Assembly (NCBI GenBank): GCA_028280265.1
Contig: JANQMD010000044.1
Coordinates: 1 to 64,000, forward strand
Length of the DNA stretch: 64,000 bases
Source: Flavobacteriaceae bacterium
GTDB lineage: Bacteria > Bacteroidota > Bacteroidia > Flavobacteriales > Flavobacteriaceae
Direction of reading: 5' to 3'
Position numbers and translations under genes: made by a program. Below, piece after piece: positions 50,971 to 61,306 of the stretch (the stretch's first letter is position 1; each line of letters opens with the position of its first letter). The notes under the pieces were generated by a model. It was not told where the DNA came from, searched no databases, and was given only the letters and a program-made list of their open reading frames with translations.

Positions 50971-51921
50971 TTAAAATATAATATGCGGGTGTGCTTTACT
51001 AATTGAAGTTTTATCCTTCGCTAGTTTGGCAAGAAAAATCTTGTGTTCCTCAGATTTAGGATTGAAAGGTTTGTGGAGCAATCTCTTTTGTATCGAATCC
51101 ACTTCTTTCATGAGGTGATGAGAAGCTTCTGAAATCCAACCCTTAACAAACTTTTCCCAAATGTAGTTGATAGCAGTTTGATTTGGATGAATCATATCTT
51201 CATTATAAAAACGATAATCACGCAACTCATCCATCATGACTTCATAACTTGGGAAATAAAAGATTTTGTTTCTGGGATTCACAACCTGATGAATTGCTGA
51301 AATCAAATGTGCTTTGCTACGCTGATTTTCAATAAAACCATCTTTCAAATGACGCACTGGAGAAACCGTAAAAATGAAATTCACCTTTGGATTAATATCT
51401 CGAATGAGTGCAATGATAGCATCCAAACTTTCTGCAATCTCTTCTACTGAAAGTAGCTCCTTTAAGAATTTTTTCTGAGGAACTTTATGACAGTTGGCAA
51501 CAATACGATCCGATTCAATATCTCTGTAAACCCATGCAGTTCCCAGAGTAATGACTATGTGGGTTGATTTTTGGAGTTGTTGATTTGTTAATTGGATTCC
51601 TTGGTTAAGGTTCTGAAGAATCTCCTTTTTTGAAGAACTACTCAATAAAGAATGAGCATCGAAACAATGATACCGTTCGTTTAAGTCGAAAATATCTTCT
51701 TCAGAATATGCTTTTTTATTGATTGCATTGCTAATTAAAGTTTCAATAGCTTTTGGATGAAAGAGAATTCCAAACGGATTTTGACTTGATTGGAATTTGT
51801 AGTATTCCAATTGATTGCCAATATTCTCTGAAAAACAAGAACCTAAAAGAAAGATCTTAGAATTGTAATCAATTGGATGTCTAGTCTCTTTAGGAAATGG
51901 TATGTGGGTTTGTAATTTCAT
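50971..51921 (-). CDS. GSCFA-domain protein (SGNH hydrolase-like)
   Basis: A 316-residue protein with the defining motif LLGSCFSENIG near residue 31, a second block ITLGTAWVYRD and a third FTVSPVRHLKDG, then MIHPNQTAINYIWEKF with the catalytic-type Asp/His region. GSCFA proteins resemble SGNH esterases. The substrate is unknown. It has no signal peptide. A TAACTTTG element on the minus strand at 51946-51939 could be its promoter -7 box. Confidence 0.93.
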   Translation of the reverse strand: MKLQTHIPFPKETRHPIDYNSKIFLLGSCFSENIGNQLEYYKFQSSQNPFGILFHPKAIETLISNAINKKAYSEEDIFDLNERYHCFDAHSLLSSSSKKEILQNLNQGIQLTNQQLQKSTHIVITLGTAWVYRDIESDRIVANCHKVPQKKFLKELLSVEEIAESLDAIIALIRDINPKVNFIFTVSPVRHLKDGFIENQRSKAHLISAIHQVVNPRNKIFYFPSYEVMMDELRDYRFYNEDMIHPNQTAINYIWEKFVKGWISEASHHLMKEVDSIQKRLLHKPFNPKSEEHKIFLAKLAKDKTSISKAHPHIIF

Positions 51922-52020
51922 TACTGGAGCTAAAAGTACAAAGTTAAAAAGTGATAAAGTATAAACGTTAGTAAAGAAGTTTTTAGTTGTTGCTTTAAAT
52001 CTTGTGGATGATTCTTAAAC

Positions 52021-52058
52021 TGTCATGCTGAGCTTGTCGAAGCATAGTCGAAGTTATG
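52021..52058. repeat. Dispersed repeat (tcatgctgagcttgtcgaag family)
   Basis: The phrase gtcatgctgagcttgtcgaa leads into gcatagtcgaagttatg between GSCFA and the DUF1801 gene. The same core occurs at 62858 and, reversed, inside the E2 gene at 43045 and upstream of otsAB at 4626. Confidence 0.7.
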
Positions 52059-52105
52059 ATTTTCAATTTTCTTCCTAGAAAACTTTAAGAGAAAATGAAC
52101 AACCT

Positions 52106-52534
52106 TTAAATTCCCAAGGTAGGCAAATGTTTTACTTTATGATATCTTAATCCTGCTTTAATGCAGTGTTGTAACTGTTCCTTCGGCAGGCGATCATTCA
52201 ATTGGAATACGATGGCTCTTTTCCCTTCAAACTCAAAAGTGTTCTTAAAAATGAGTCTGAAAGTTTCTACCAACCGACTTGTACACTGGAAATACATAGC
52301 ATACTGATCGGGAGATTTCTTTTTCCAGTCAATACGTATGGTACTTCCTATTTTAGTCAGATAACTAGGTTCTCCCCATTTTAGAGTTTCTTCTACTTCT
52401 TGTATTTCTTCAATATTTTTTGCTGTAACAAGGATTAGTTCCCGAAGTGCTAGCATTTTTTCTTTAACACCTTCTGGATAATTATCAAAGACCAATGATA
52501 CTTCAGGATTTTCTTTGATTCGGAAATCATTCAT
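52106..52534 (-). CDS. DUF1801 (YdhG/YdeI-like) domain protein
   Basis: A 142-residue small alpha/beta protein. It has YPEGVKEKMLALRELILVTAKN, then EETLKWGEPSYLTKIG, IRIDWKKKSPDQYAMYF, and a final KAGLRYHKVKHL. This is the usual layout of DUF1801 proteins, whose role is not settled. It ends 24 bp from the alaS start region on the same strand but is downstream of alaS, so it may be its operon partner. Confidence 0.85.
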   Translation of the reverse strand: MNDFRIKENPEVSLVFDNYPEGVKEKMLALRELILVTAKNIEEIQEVEETLKWGEPSYLTKIGSTIRIDWKKKSPDQYAMYFQCTSRLVETFRLIFKNTFEFEGKRAIVFQLNDRLPKEQLQHCIKAGLRYHKVKHLPTLGI

Positions 52535-52558
52535 TGGTTCAAGTTAGGGAATAAAATC

Positions 52559-55168
52559 TTATAAGTAGCTCTTTGCTTTTTGAAGAGCTTCTTTGATTCC
52601 ATCTGGATTTCTCCCTCCCGCAGTGGCAAAGAAAGGTTGTCCGCCACCGCCGCCTTGAATGAATTTTCCGAGCTCGCGAACGATTGTACCTGCATTTAGC
52701 TTGTCAGATGTGATCTCTTTAGAAATGTAACAGGTTAAAATAGCTTTTCCATGTACATTTGCTCCAAACAAAAGGAATAAGTTGTTGAACTCATTACCCA
52801 ATTCAAAAGCCAAATTTTTAATTCCACCTGCATCTAAGTCAACTTGAGTGGCTAAAAATTGAACGCCATTTACTTCTTCTAACTGCCCTTTTAAGTCACC
52901 TTTTAAGTTCTTTGCTTTGTCCTTTAACAATTGTTCAATTTGCTTCTTCAAAGAACTATTTTCGTTTTGTAAAGACTTCAATGCTTTTACAGGTTCTTTG
53001 GAATTATTCAGCAAATCTTTCATCTCAAAGAACTGCCTATTATTGTCGAAGTAGAAATCTTTTACAGCATCTGTTGTAATGGCTTCTATTCTGCGAATTC
53101 CCGCAGCCACAGCTCCTTCTGATTTGATTTTAAAATGCCATAAATCCGCAGTATTTTTCACATGTGTCCCTCCGCACAATTCAATAGAATTCCCAAATCG
53201 GATAGAACGAACAGTATCGCCATATTTTTCTCCAAATAAACTCATTGCGCCCTCTGCCAAAGCTTGCTCTTTGGGAATGTTTCTTTTTTCTTCCAAGGGA
53301 AGTTTTCCTTCTATACGTGCGTTCACAAAATTTTCCACATCACGCAATTCTTCAACAGTCATTTTGGAAAAATGAGAAAAGTCAAAGCGCAAATATTTGG
53401 AATGCACAGCACTCCCTTTCTGTTCTACATGTGTTCCTAAAACTTCACGTAATGCTTGATGCAAAAGATGGGTTGCAGTATGATTAGCAGCAGTTCTTTC
53501 ACGTTGTTTTTGATCCACAACCGCATTGAATGTCTCATTAAGACGTTTGGGCAGGTTCTTTGTGAAATGAATAATCACATTGTTTTCCTTCTTGGTGTCT
53601 AAAATATAGATTACATCGCCGTGTATGTCTTCCAGATATCCTTTGTCTCCAACTTGACCACCTCCTTCAGGATAGAAAGGTGTTAGGTTAAATACCAGTT
53701 GATACATGTCACCATCCTTTTTAGAAGTAACTTTTCTGTATCGAGTCATTTTTACTTTCGCTTCTAAGGTGTCATACCCAACAAATTCCTCAACAACATC
53801 ATCCGTTAAAACAGTCCAATCATCCGTAGAACTTTCACTAGCAGCTCTGGAGCGCTCTTTCTGTTTTGCCATTTCTTCGTGGAACCCATTCTCATCTAAA
53901 TTCAATCCCTTTTCTCGTAAGATTAAGGAAGTTAAGTCGATAGGGAATCCATAAGTGTCGTACAATTCAAAAGCTTTTTCTCCAGGAATGGTTTTTGAGT
54001 TTGCACTCTCAATCATTTGATTGAGTAAAATCAGTCCTTGTTCTAGTGTTCTTAGAAAAGAGCTTTCTTCTTCACGAATCACATTTTCGATTAAGTTTTT
54101 TTGCACTTTTATCTCAGGAAATGCTTTCCCCATTTTTTTAGAAAGCACATCCACCAACCTGTAAATGAAAGGTTCTTTTTTATCTAAAAAAGTAAAACCA
54201 TAGCGAACAGCTCTTCGTAATATTCTTCGAATCACATACCCAGCTCCATTGTTACTAGGCAATTGTCCATCCGCAATAGAAAAAGCAACAGCTCTCACAT
54301 GATCTGCAATCACACGCATGGCAATATCTGTCTTTTCACCTTTTCCATATTTTGCAGAAGAAATAGCTTCAATTTCACGAATCAGAGGCGTAAAAATATC
54401 AGTATCATAATTAGAACTAACTCCTTGAAGAACCATACACAAGCGTTCAAAGCCCATTCCTGTATCTATATGCTTCTCGGGTAAATCTTCTAAATCACCT
54501 GATGCTCTGCGATTGTATTGCATGAATACCAAATTCCAAATCTCAACAACCTGAGGATGATCCATATTGACTAACTCTTTCCCATCTACTTTAGACTTTT
54601 CTTCTTCGGAACGAATATCAACGTGAATTTCCGAGCAGGGACCACAAGGACCTTGATCGCCCATTTCCCAGAAATTGTCCTTTTTATTCCCCATCAAAAT
54701 ACGATCTTCAGGAATGATGTCTTTCCAGAAATCATAGGCCTCCTGATCCATCGGGAGGTTGTCTTTATCTGAACTTCCTTCGAAAACAGTTACATATAAA
54801 ATATCTTTAGAAATTCCATATACTTCAGTCAACAGTTCCCATGCCCACGCAATAGCCTCTTTTTTAAAGTAATCTCCAAAACTCCAATTTCCCAACATTT
54901 CAAACATTGTGTGATGATAGGTATCATAACCTACTTCTTCTAAGTCGTTATGTTTTCCTGAAACACGCAAGCATTTTTGAGTGTCGGCGATACGGTTGCT
55001 TTTTGGAACCCCATTTCCCAAGAAAAACTCCTTGAAAGGAGCCATTCCAGAGTTGGTGAACATCAACGTAGGATCGTCCTTTAAAACCATGGGAGATGAG
55101 GGAACAATCGCGTGAGATTTGCCCTTAAAGAAGTCTAAAAATTGAGAACGTATTTCTTGAGATTTCAT
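52559..55168 (-). CDS. alaS: Alanyl-tRNA synthetase
   Basis: Charges tRNA-Ala. Residues 1 to about 400 form the class II catalytic core ([45 protein letters not shown]). The editing domain has the metal motif HTATHLLHQ and [12 protein letters not shown]. The C-terminal oligomerisation and C-Ala region follows, with a coiled coil near 720-760 and [14 protein letters not shown] close to the end. Length 869 is normal. It is divergent from the M23 peptidase gene. Confidence 0.98.
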   Translation of the reverse strand: MKSQEIRSQFLDFFKGKSHAIVPSSPMVLKDDPTLMFTNSGMAPFKEFFLGNGVPKSNRIADTQKCLRVSGKHNDLEEVGYDTYHHTMFEMLGNWSFGDYFKKEAIAWAWELLTEVYGISKDILYVTVFEGSSDKDNLPMDQEAYDFWKDIIPEDRILMGNKKDNFWEMGDQGPCGPCSEIHVDIRSEEEKSKVDGKELVNMDHPQVVEIWNLVFMQYNRRASGDLEDLPEKHIDTGMGFERLCMVLQGVSSNYDTDIFTPLIREIEAISSAKYGKGEKTDIAMRVIADHVRAVAFSIADGQLPSNNGAGYVIRRILRRAVRYGFTFLDKKEPFIYRLVDVLSKKMGKAFPEIKVQKNLIENVIREEESSFLRTLEQGLILLNQMIESANSKTIPGEKAFELYDTYGFPIDLTSLILREKGLNLDENGFHEEMAKQKERSRAASESSTDDWTVLTDDVVEEFVGYDTLEAKVKMTRYRKVTSKKDGDMYQLVFNLTPFYPEGGGQVGDKGYLEDIHGDVIYILDTKKENNVIIHFTKNLPKRLNETFNAVVDQKQRERTAANHTATHLLHQALREVLGTHVEQKGSAVHSKYLRFDFSHFSKMTVEELRDVENFVNARIEGKLPLEEKRNIPKEQALAEGAMSLFGEKYGDTVRSIRFGNSIELCGGTHVKNTADLWHFKIKSEGAVAAGIRRIEAITTDAVKDFYFDNNRQFFEMKDLLNNSKEPVKALKSLQNENSSLKKQIEQLLKDKAKNLKGDLKGQLEEVNGVQFLATQVDLDAGGIKNLAFELGNEFNNLFLLFGANVHGKAILTCYISKEITSDKLNAGTIVRELGKFIQGGGGGQPFFATAGGRNPDGIKEALQKAKSYL

Positions 55169-55224
55169 GAGTCAAGAGAGTATTTCTTAGATGTTAACTT
55201 TTGTCAAAAAAACACTTCCAGAAA

Positions 55225-55252
55225 TTGAATATGGAAACATTTTGTAAATTTG
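55225..55252 (+). promoter_or_regulatory. Predicted flavobacterial promoter of the M23 peptidase gene
   Basis: TTG at 55225-55227 and TAAATTTG at 55245-55252 are separated by 17 bp. This fits the Bacteroidota -33/-7 consensus (TTG, then TAnnTTTG), leaving a leader of about 65 bp before the ATG at 55323. Confidence 0.6.
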
Positions 55253-55322
55253 CTCGTATTTTGTGTGAAAGTCTTACTAATTTCAAAACTTTACAGCTCA
55301 CAAAAGTAGCATATTTACTCGT

Positions 55323-56291
55323 ATGGCGAAAGTAAAATATTATTACGATCCAGAAACGTTAAGCTATCGAAAGATAGAGGCGAGCAGAGGTCATTTGTAT
55401 AAAATGATAGTACTCATTACGCTGAGTGCTGCAGTTGTGATGTTGGTAGGTTTTTTAGTTTTGAGTCAATTCCTCAAAACTCCTGATCAAATTGCCTTAG
55501 AAAGAGAATTGGAATATACAAAGTTCAATTTGGAGTTGACTAATAAACGCGCTGATGAGATTTCTGAAGTTTTAAATCAGATGCAAGAGCGTGATAATAA
55601 CATATACAGAGCTTACTTTGAGGCTAATCCGATTCCCGAAGAGCAAAGAAAAGCAGGGTATGGAGGGGTGAATCGATACAAATATTTAGAAGGTTATGAC
55701 AATTCTAAATTGGTAACGGATGTTACTCAAAAACTAGATGTTTTATCTAATCAGATGGCGGTTCAATCCAGGTCATTAGATGAGATTGTTGATTTAGCGA
55801 AGGAAAAAGAAGATATGCTGGCATCAATTCCGGCGATCATGCCAATAAAAAAAGGAGACCTTTCTTATGTGGCATCAGGCTTTAAATGGAGAATGCATCC
55901 TATTTTAAAAATTCGAAAGTTTCACAAAGGAATGGACTTTAAAGCTCCCACTGGAACACCAATTTATGCTTCTGGAAACGGACGAGTAAGTTTAGCACAG
56001 CGAAGTGCTACTTTTGGAAAAGTGGTATACATAGACCACGGATATGGCTTCCGAACGGTCTATGCTCACATGAGTAAAATAGCAGTAAGAAGAGGCAGAC
56101 GTGTAAAAAGAGGAGATATTATTGGCTATGTAGGAAATACAGGAAGGTCCGTAGGGTCTCATCTACATTACGAAGTGCACAAAAATGGGGTAGCCTTAAA
56201 CCCAATCAATTTTTACTATGGCGATTTAACACCAGAAGAATTTGCAGCTATGCAAAAAGCAGCAGAGAAAGAAGGGAAATCTTACGACTAA
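55323..56291 (+). CDS. M23 (LytM) family peptidoglycan endopeptidase, membrane-anchored
   Basis: A 322-residue protein with an N-terminal membrane segment at about 27-50 (MIVLITLSAAVVMLVGFLVL), then a helical region at about 55-155. The LytM domain has the zinc ligands in FHKGMDFKAPTGTP and SHLHYEVHKNG, with VYAHMSKI between. All metal ligands are present, so it may be active on peptide cross-links, or act in cell-shape and division control as seen for similar membrane LytM proteins. It is followed 12 bp later by a MerR gene. Confidence 0.94.
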   Translation: MAKVKYYYDPETLSYRKIEASRGHLYKMIVLITLSAAVVMLVGFLVLSQFLKTPDQIALERELEYTKFNLELTNKRADEISEVLNQMQERDNNIYRAYFEANPIPEEQRKAGYGGVNRYKYLEGYDNSKLVTDVTQKLDVLSNQMAVQSRSLDEIVDLAKEKEDMLASIPAIMPIKKGDLSYVASGFKWRMHPILKIRKFHKGMDFKAPTGTPIYASGNGRVSLAQRSATFGKVVYIDHGYGFRTVYAHMSKIAVRRGRRVKRGDIIGYVGNTGRSVGSHLHYEVHKNGVALNPINFYYGDLTPEEFAAMQKAAEKEGKSYD

Positions 56292-56303
56292 CTTTCTCAA
56301 AAT

Positions 56304-56633
56304 ATGCATGTAGATTTACCTGAAAAAAGATATTACAAGATAGGAGAAGTTGCCAAAGCCTTTTCTGTAAATACATCACTCATACGTTTCTGGGAAAAAG
56401 AGTTTGATGTTATCAAGCCTAAAAAAAATGCAAAAGGAAATCGCTTATTTACTCCAGAGGATATTGCAAATTTTAAATTGATATACAATCTAGTTAAGGA
56501 AAGGGGTTTTACTTTGGAAGGAGCCAAGCAAAAACTCAAGAAAAACCCAGAAGGCATCGTTCATAATCACGAAATTATTAGTAGATTAGAAGCAGTAAAA
56601 GCCGAATTGGTTAAGATTAAAAATCAATTATAA
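56304..56633 (+). CDS. MerR-family transcriptional regulator
   Basis: A 109-residue protein made almost only of the MerR DNA-binding domain (YYKIGEVAKAFSVNTSLIRFWEKEF, RLFTPEDIANFKLIYNLV), followed by a short helix for dimerisation. It has no effector domain or cysteines for metal. In Bacteroidota this gene often follows the LytM peptidase gene, and the two are probably co-transcribed here. Targets are unknown. Confidence 0.92.
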   Translation: MHVDLPEKRYYKIGEVAKAFSVNTSLIRFWEKEFDVIKPKKNAKGNRLFTPEDIANFKLIYNLVKERGFTLEGAKQKLKKNPEGIVHNHEIISRLEAVKAELVKIKNQL

Positions 56634-56740
56634 ACAACTTTGTATCTGACCCCTTGATACAGGACAGTCTTAAGTCTTCATTCAACTAGCGAAGCAATCC
56701 TGAGTCGGAATTATTAGATGCTAAAAAAAACAAATTAACA

Positions 56741-58552
56741 ATGCCACAAAAGTATGTAGATGTCGATACATTGAAGTACATGCTTTATGATGTGCACAAT
56801 CTCGAAGGAATTCTCTCTAGAAAGCGTTTTCAAGATCATGATAAAGGGTCGTTGGACATGTTTTTGGATTCCGTAAAGGAATTTGCAGACAGAGAATTGT
56901 TTCCTTATTTCAAAGAGATGGATGAAAATCCTGCCTATCATAAAGATGGAAAAGTCTTTGTACACGATCAAGTAAAAACGATGATGTATAAAGGTGGAGA
57001 ACTAGGATTGATTTCTGCACCTTTTGATTATGAAGATGGAGGGCTTCAAATTCCTCTCATGACCCAAACGGCAGCTTACTATGTGTTGGACGCTGCAAAC
57101 AACCATTTGCCAGGATATGCAGCATTAACCTCTGGGGCAGCAGAATTAATTATCCATTTTGGAAATGATCAACTCAAAGAAACCTATGTTTCTAAAATGC
57201 TCAATGGAATTTGGGGTGGAACCATGTGTTTAACCGAACCTCAGGCAGGAAGCTCCTTATCTGATGTTATCACTAAGGCCATACCTACCGAAAATGACTA
57301 CTATCACATCTCTGGACAAAAGATCTTCATCTCTGGAGGAGATAATAATTTTATAGAAAATGTAGTGCATCTGGTATTGGCCAGAATTGAAGGAGCACCC
57401 AAGGGAACCAAGGGAATCTCTTTATTTGTAGTGCCTAAAAATCGTCCTATTGAAAATGGAAGCTTAGCATGGAACGATGTAACCACCGTTGCCGATTTTC
57501 AAAAGTTAGGACAAAAAGGATATTGTACTACACATCTGGGATTCGGAGACAAAGAAGATTGTAGAGGTTGGCTGGTTGGCGAACCCAACAAAGGACTGCA
57601 TTATATGTTCCTAATGATGAATGCGGCAAGAATTGCAGTAGGAAGAGGGGCCTCAGCCATAGCGAGCGCAGCGTATTATGCTTCGTTGGAATATGCCAAT
57701 GAACGTCCACAGGGAAGGAAGTTGTCGAGTGATGGAAAAAAGAATCCAGATGAAAAGCAAACACTTATCATCAATCATCCTGATGTTCGAAGAATGTTGT
57801 TGCAGCAAAAGTCTATCGTAGAAGGAACTATGAGTTTAGTGATGTTGGCGGCTCAATATTACGACCTCATTGAAACAGCAGAATCGCCCGAAGAAAAGGA
57901 AAAGTATCATTTGTTGTTAGAGGTGATCATTCCTATTGTAAAAACACATCCTTCTGAGGCAGGGCTACAAGCTGTCAATGCAGGATTGCAAACACTCGGG
58001 GGGTATGGCTTTTGTGAAGATTACATCTTACAACAATACTATCGAGATATTCGTATTTTCTCAATTTATGAAGGAACCACAGGCATTCAGTCGCAGGATC
58101 TTCTGGGAAGAAAAGTCCCCATGCAAAACGGAAAAGCTTTGGAATTACTTTCGGCTGAGATCATGAAAACACTTCAAGAGGCTTCTCAAATTGAAAGCCT
58201 ACAATCTTACGCAAAAGTGTTGGGAGAAAAGTTACAATTGACTCAAAAAGTATTGGGGCATTTGATGCCGTATGCGATGAAAGGCAATTATGAACGTTTC
58301 TTGGCAGATGCTTCTGTTTTTATGGAGTTTATGAGCATTGTTTTAATGTCTTGGACTTGGTTAGAGCTAGGAGTCAATGCTGCCAAAGCAATTGAAAATG
58401 GAGGAAATTATTCCAAAGAATTTTACGAAAGTAAATTGCACACCATGAAGTATTATTACACTTATGAATTGCCAAAAACAAGCGGATTGTCAGAAATTTT
58501 ATTGAATTCTGAATCCTTAACGATTAAAAAAGAAAACGAACCTATCATTTAA
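56741..58552 (+). CDS. Acyl-CoA dehydrogenase (long form with C-terminal extension)
   Basis: A 603-residue flavoenzyme that introduces the alpha,beta double bond into an acyl-CoA. It has an N-terminal extension typical of the FadE5-like group, the FAD segment WGGTMCLTEPQAGSSLSDV, the motif ISGQKIFISGGDNN, and the catalytic Glu in SIYEGTTGIQSQDLLGRK. The C-terminal roughly 110 residues add a helical domain. It opens a run with SDR, a second dehydrogenase and a kinase-like gene, so it probably serves a fatty or branched acid route. Confidence 0.93.
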   Translation: MPQKYVDVDTLKYMLYDVHNLEGILSRKRFQDHDKGSLDMFLDSVKEFADRELFPYFKEMDENPAYHKDGKVFVHDQVKTMMYKGGELGLISAPFDYEDGGLQIPLMTQTAAYYVLDAANNHLPGYAALTSGAAELIIHFGNDQLKETYVSKMLNGIWGGTMCLTEPQAGSSLSDVITKAIPTENDYYHISGQKIFISGGDNNFIENVVHLVLARIEGAPKGTKGISLFVVPKNRPIENGSLAWNDVTTVADFQKLGQKGYCTTHLGFGDKEDCRGWLVGEPNKGLHYMFLMMNAARIAVGRGASAIASAAYYASLEYANERPQGRKLSSDGKKNPDEKQTLIINHPDVRRMLLQQKSIVEGTMSLVMLAAQYYDLIETAESPEEKEKYHLLLEVIIPIVKTHPSEAGLQAVNAGLQTLGGYGFCEDYILQQYYRDIRIFSIYEGTTGIQSQDLLGRKVPMQNGKALELLSAEIMKTLQEASQIESLQSYAKVLGEKLQLTQKVLGHLMPYAMKGNYERFLADASVFMEFMSIVLMSWTWLELGVNAAKAIENGGNYSKEFYESKLHTMKYYYTYELPKTSGLSEILLNSESLTIKKENEPII

Positions 58553-58678
58553 TTAGATGAAAGTTGAAAAGTTTGAAAGTAAAAAGACCATATATTAATG
58601 TCTTTGCGAGTGGACATTGAGCGGAGTCGAAATGGAAATGAAGCAATCTTTTTTAAAACAAAAGTATAAATCAAATAA

Positions 58679-59443
58679 ATGAATGCATTCAATTTAGACG
58701 GAAGAGTAGCCATCGTCACAGGATCCAGCAAAGGTATTGGTAAAGCCATTGCAAAAGGATTGGCAGAAAAAGGAGCAGAAGTTGTTGTGAGTAGTAGGAG
58801 TCAAGAAGCTTGCGATGAAGTTGTAAAAGAATTCACCAAAGAAGGATTAAAAGCAATAGGAATCGCCTGTCATATAGGAAAGGAAGACCAACGGAAAAGC
58901 CTCGTTGATAAGATCATTGAAGCATATGGTCGAATTGATATTTTGGTGAACAACGCTGCCATCAATCCTGTATTTGGTCCGATAGAAGATGTAGATCCAG
59001 GAATTTTTGATAAAATTATGGATGTAAATGTAAAAGCACCTTGGGCATTGTCAAACTTAGTTCTACCTGAAATGCAGAAGCATCAGAAGGGAAGCATTAT
59101 CAATATCGCTTCTGTAGAAGCCCTCACACCTGGATTTGGGCTGGGATTGTATAGTACTAGTAAAGCAGCTTTGCTAATGCTGACAAAAAATCAAGCAAAA
59201 GAATGGGGACAGCATGGAATTCGTGCCAATGCGATTTGCCCAGGATTGATTCAAACAAAATTCAGTGCAGCCTTGTGGACCAATGAAAAGCTCTTGAACA
59301 AAGTTGAAAAAAGTATTCCAAGTGGACGCATGGGACAACCCGAAGAAATGGTAGGACTCGCTTGCTTGTTAGCTTCTGATGCTGGTGCCTACATGACTGG
59401 AGGTGTATATACGGCAGATGGAGGATATATGATAGCTGGATAG
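58679..59443 (+). CDS. Short-chain dehydrogenase/reductase (SDR)
   Basis: A 254-residue classical SDR. The NAD(P) motif is TGSSKGIGKAIAKG, NNAAINP is in place of NNAG, the catalytic Ser is in INIASVEAL, and the Tyr/Lys pair is in LYSTSKAALLML. The C-terminus MTGGVYTADGGYMI is typical. It probably acts as a hydroxyacyl-CoA or alcohol dehydrogenase within the acyl-CoA gene run. The substrate is not determined. Confidence 0.93.
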   Translation: MNAFNLDGRVAIVTGSSKGIGKAIAKGLAEKGAEVVVSSRSQEACDEVVKEFTKEGLKAIGIACHIGKEDQRKSLVDKIIEAYGRIDILVNNAAINPVFGPIEDVDPGIFDKIMDVNVKAPWALSNLVLPEMQKHQKGSIINIASVEALTPGFGLGLYSTSKAALLMLTKNQAKEWGQHGIRANAICPGLIQTKFSAALWTNEKLLNKVEKSIPSGRMGQPEEMVGLACLLASDAGAYMTGGVYTADGGYMIAG

Positions 59444-59486
59444 AATCAATGTTCAATGTTCAATGAACAATTAACAATGATCAATT

Positions 59487-59514
59487 GTCATTTCGAGCGC
59501 AGTCGAGAAATCTC
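59487..59514. repeat. Dispersed repeat (tcatttcgagcgcagtcgag family)
   Basis: An intergenic copy of the element that is captured inside the E1 gene at 45729. It follows a run of short aatgttcaatg/caattaacaatg inverted repeats at 59446-59486. Confidence 0.7.
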
Positions 59515-59537
59515 AAAAAGGAAATGAAAATTTAATA

Positions 59538-60071
59538 ATGACTAAGAAAGAGATAAAAGTAGCAGTTGTAACCACTGTCATCAGTGTTAGTGGTACAGCA
59601 ATTTATGATTTTATAAAAGAGAAGCCTGTGTTCTCTTCTCTATGGAATAGTGTAAAATGGATTTGGACTACTGTTTTTGAGTTTGAACTGAAGTTATGGT
59701 ATTTTTTGCTAGGGTTAGTCATTTTTGTTACTATTAAAAGGACTATAAAATCTAAGAAGATCGATACTGTTATTATTCCTAGTGAAGAGATGATAGATTG
59801 GTTAATGTATAAGGAAGATACAATTGATAGTATAAAATGGAAGTGGGATTGGATAAAAAATCCAGTAGATGGTAATTGGAATGCCAAAAATATTCAACCC
59901 ATTTGTAATAAATGCCAAACTAAGATGCATCTTTCTAAAGGAGTTTGGTATGATTTAAATTCTGAATGTCCAAGATGTGATAACCAATACCGTAATCTAA
60001 AAGGGATAGAAAAGATAGAGTCCATTATTATTGATAATGTACAAAGAGGTTTTTATAAATCTAAAATTTAA
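59538..60071 (+). CDS. Membrane protein with zinc-ribbon-like domain, unknown function
   Basis: A 177-residue protein with a hydrophobic N-terminal helix (KVAVVTTVISVSGTAIYDFI), a second membrane segment at about 55-75 (LWYFLLGLVIFVTI), and a C-terminal part with two CxxC pairs (CNKC and CPRC, 20 residues apart) that could bind zinc. No family is recognised. It is unlike its metabolic neighbours, and it separates the SDR from the second dehydrogenase, so it looks like an inserted gene. Confidence 0.65.
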   Translation: MTKKEIKVAVVTTVISVSGTAIYDFIKEKPVFSSLWNSVKWIWTTVFEFELKLWYFLLGLVIFVTIKRTIKSKKIDTVIIPSEEMIDWLMYKEDTIDSIKWKWDWIKNPVDGNWNAKNIQPICNKCQTKMHLSKGVWYDLNSECPRCDNQYRNLKGIEKIESIIIDNVQRGFYKSKI

Positions 60072-60088
60072 TAAACTTCATTAAATAA

Positions 60089-61306
60089 ATGAATTTCGAA
60101 TACACACAAAAATCAAAAGACTTACAAGCTAAACTCAACGCATTTATAGAAGAGCACATCGTTCCTGTAGAAGCTGAGTTTTATGCTTTTCAGCAAAATC
60201 CAGAAAATCTTTGGAAACGTTGGTCCAAAACAGAAGAACTCAAGCAGAAAGCCAAAGAGGCTGCCTTGTGGAATCTTTTTTTACCCAAAGATTATGGCGA
60301 TTTAAGTCCTGGGCTCACCAATCTTGAATATGCACCCTTGGCTGAGATTATGGGAAAACGTATTTGGATCTCAGAAATATTTAACTGCTCGGCTCCCGAT
60401 ACAGGAAACATGGAAGTATTGGCAAAGTACGGAAGTGATGCTCAAAAAAAACAGTGGTTAGAACCGCTTATGAACGGAGAGATTCGTTCTGCTTTTTTGA
60501 TGACAGAACCCGAAGTAGCTTCTTCTGATGCAACCAATATTGAGACATCGATTGTTTTAGAGGGAGACGAGTATGTGATCAATGGAAGAAAATGGTGGTC
60601 GAGTGGAGGAATGGATCCGCATTGTAAAGTGGCCATTGTCATGGGTAAAACAGATGCCAATGCACATCGCCATCAACAGCAAAGCATGATTTTAGTGCCC
60701 ATGGACACCCCAGGATTGGAGATCATTCGTCCATTGTCTGTATTGGGCTTTTACGATTCGCCAGAGGGGCATGCAGAGATTAAACTCAACAATGTAAGAG
60801 TTCCTAAAGAGAATTTGATTTTAGGAGAGGGAAGAGGTTTTGAAATCGCTCAAGGGCGTTTAGGTCCAGGGCGAATTCACCACTGTATGCGACTCGTAGG
60901 AATGGCACAATATGCACTGGAGATAATGTCGCAACGTACCTTAGAACGCGAAGCTTTTGGTAAAAAGTTTTACGATTTTAGTAGCATGCGACAAGACATT
61001 GCCAAATCGCAATGCGAAATTGAGCAAGCTCGCTTGTTAACGCTTTCAGCAGCTGATAAAATGGACAAAAAAGGAAACAAAGAAGCCAAGGATTTGATTG
61101 CTATGATTAAAATTGTAGCACCTAATATGGCCATGAATGTAATTGACAGGGCGATTCAAATTTTAGGAGGCAAGGGAGTAGGTCCCGATACTCAATTGGC
61201 ACACTATTATGCCATTGCCAGAATGTTGCGTTTGGCAGACGGACCCGATGAAGTGCATATGTACCAATTAGGAAAAAGCTTGATTAAAAAATACGGAAAG
61301 GGATGA
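60089..61306 (+). CDS. Acyl-CoA dehydrogenase of the ACAD10/11-like group
   Basis: A 405-residue flavoenzyme with [40 protein letters not shown], and [17 protein letters not shown]. In the position of the usual catalytic YEGT motif it has [15 protein letters not shown], as in ACAD10/11-type enzymes, so the common glutamate is replaced. It overlaps the phosphotransferase gene by 4 bp (ATGA). In animals the same two domains are fused in ACAD10/ACAD11, so coupled action is very likely. Confidence 0.92.
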   Translation: MNFEYTQKSKDLQAKLNAFIEEHIVPVEAEFYAFQQNPENLWKRWSKTEELKQKAKEAALWNLFLPKDYGDLSPGLTNLEYAPLAEIMGKRIWISEIFNCSAPDTGNMEVLAKYGSDAQKKQWLEPLMNGEIRSAFLMTEPEVASSDATNIETSIVLEGDEYVINGRKWWSSGGMDPHCKVAIVMGKTDANAHRHQQQSMILVPMDTPGLEIIRPLSVLGFYDSPEGHAEIKLNNVRVPKENLILGEGRGFEIAQGRLGPGRIHHCMRLVGMAQYALEIMSQRTLEREAFGKKFYDFSSMRQDIAKSQCEIEQARLLTLSAADKMDKKGNKEAKDLIAMIKIVAPNMAMNVIDRAIQILGGKGVGPDTQLAHYYAIARMLRLADGPDEVHMYQLGKSLIKKYGKG

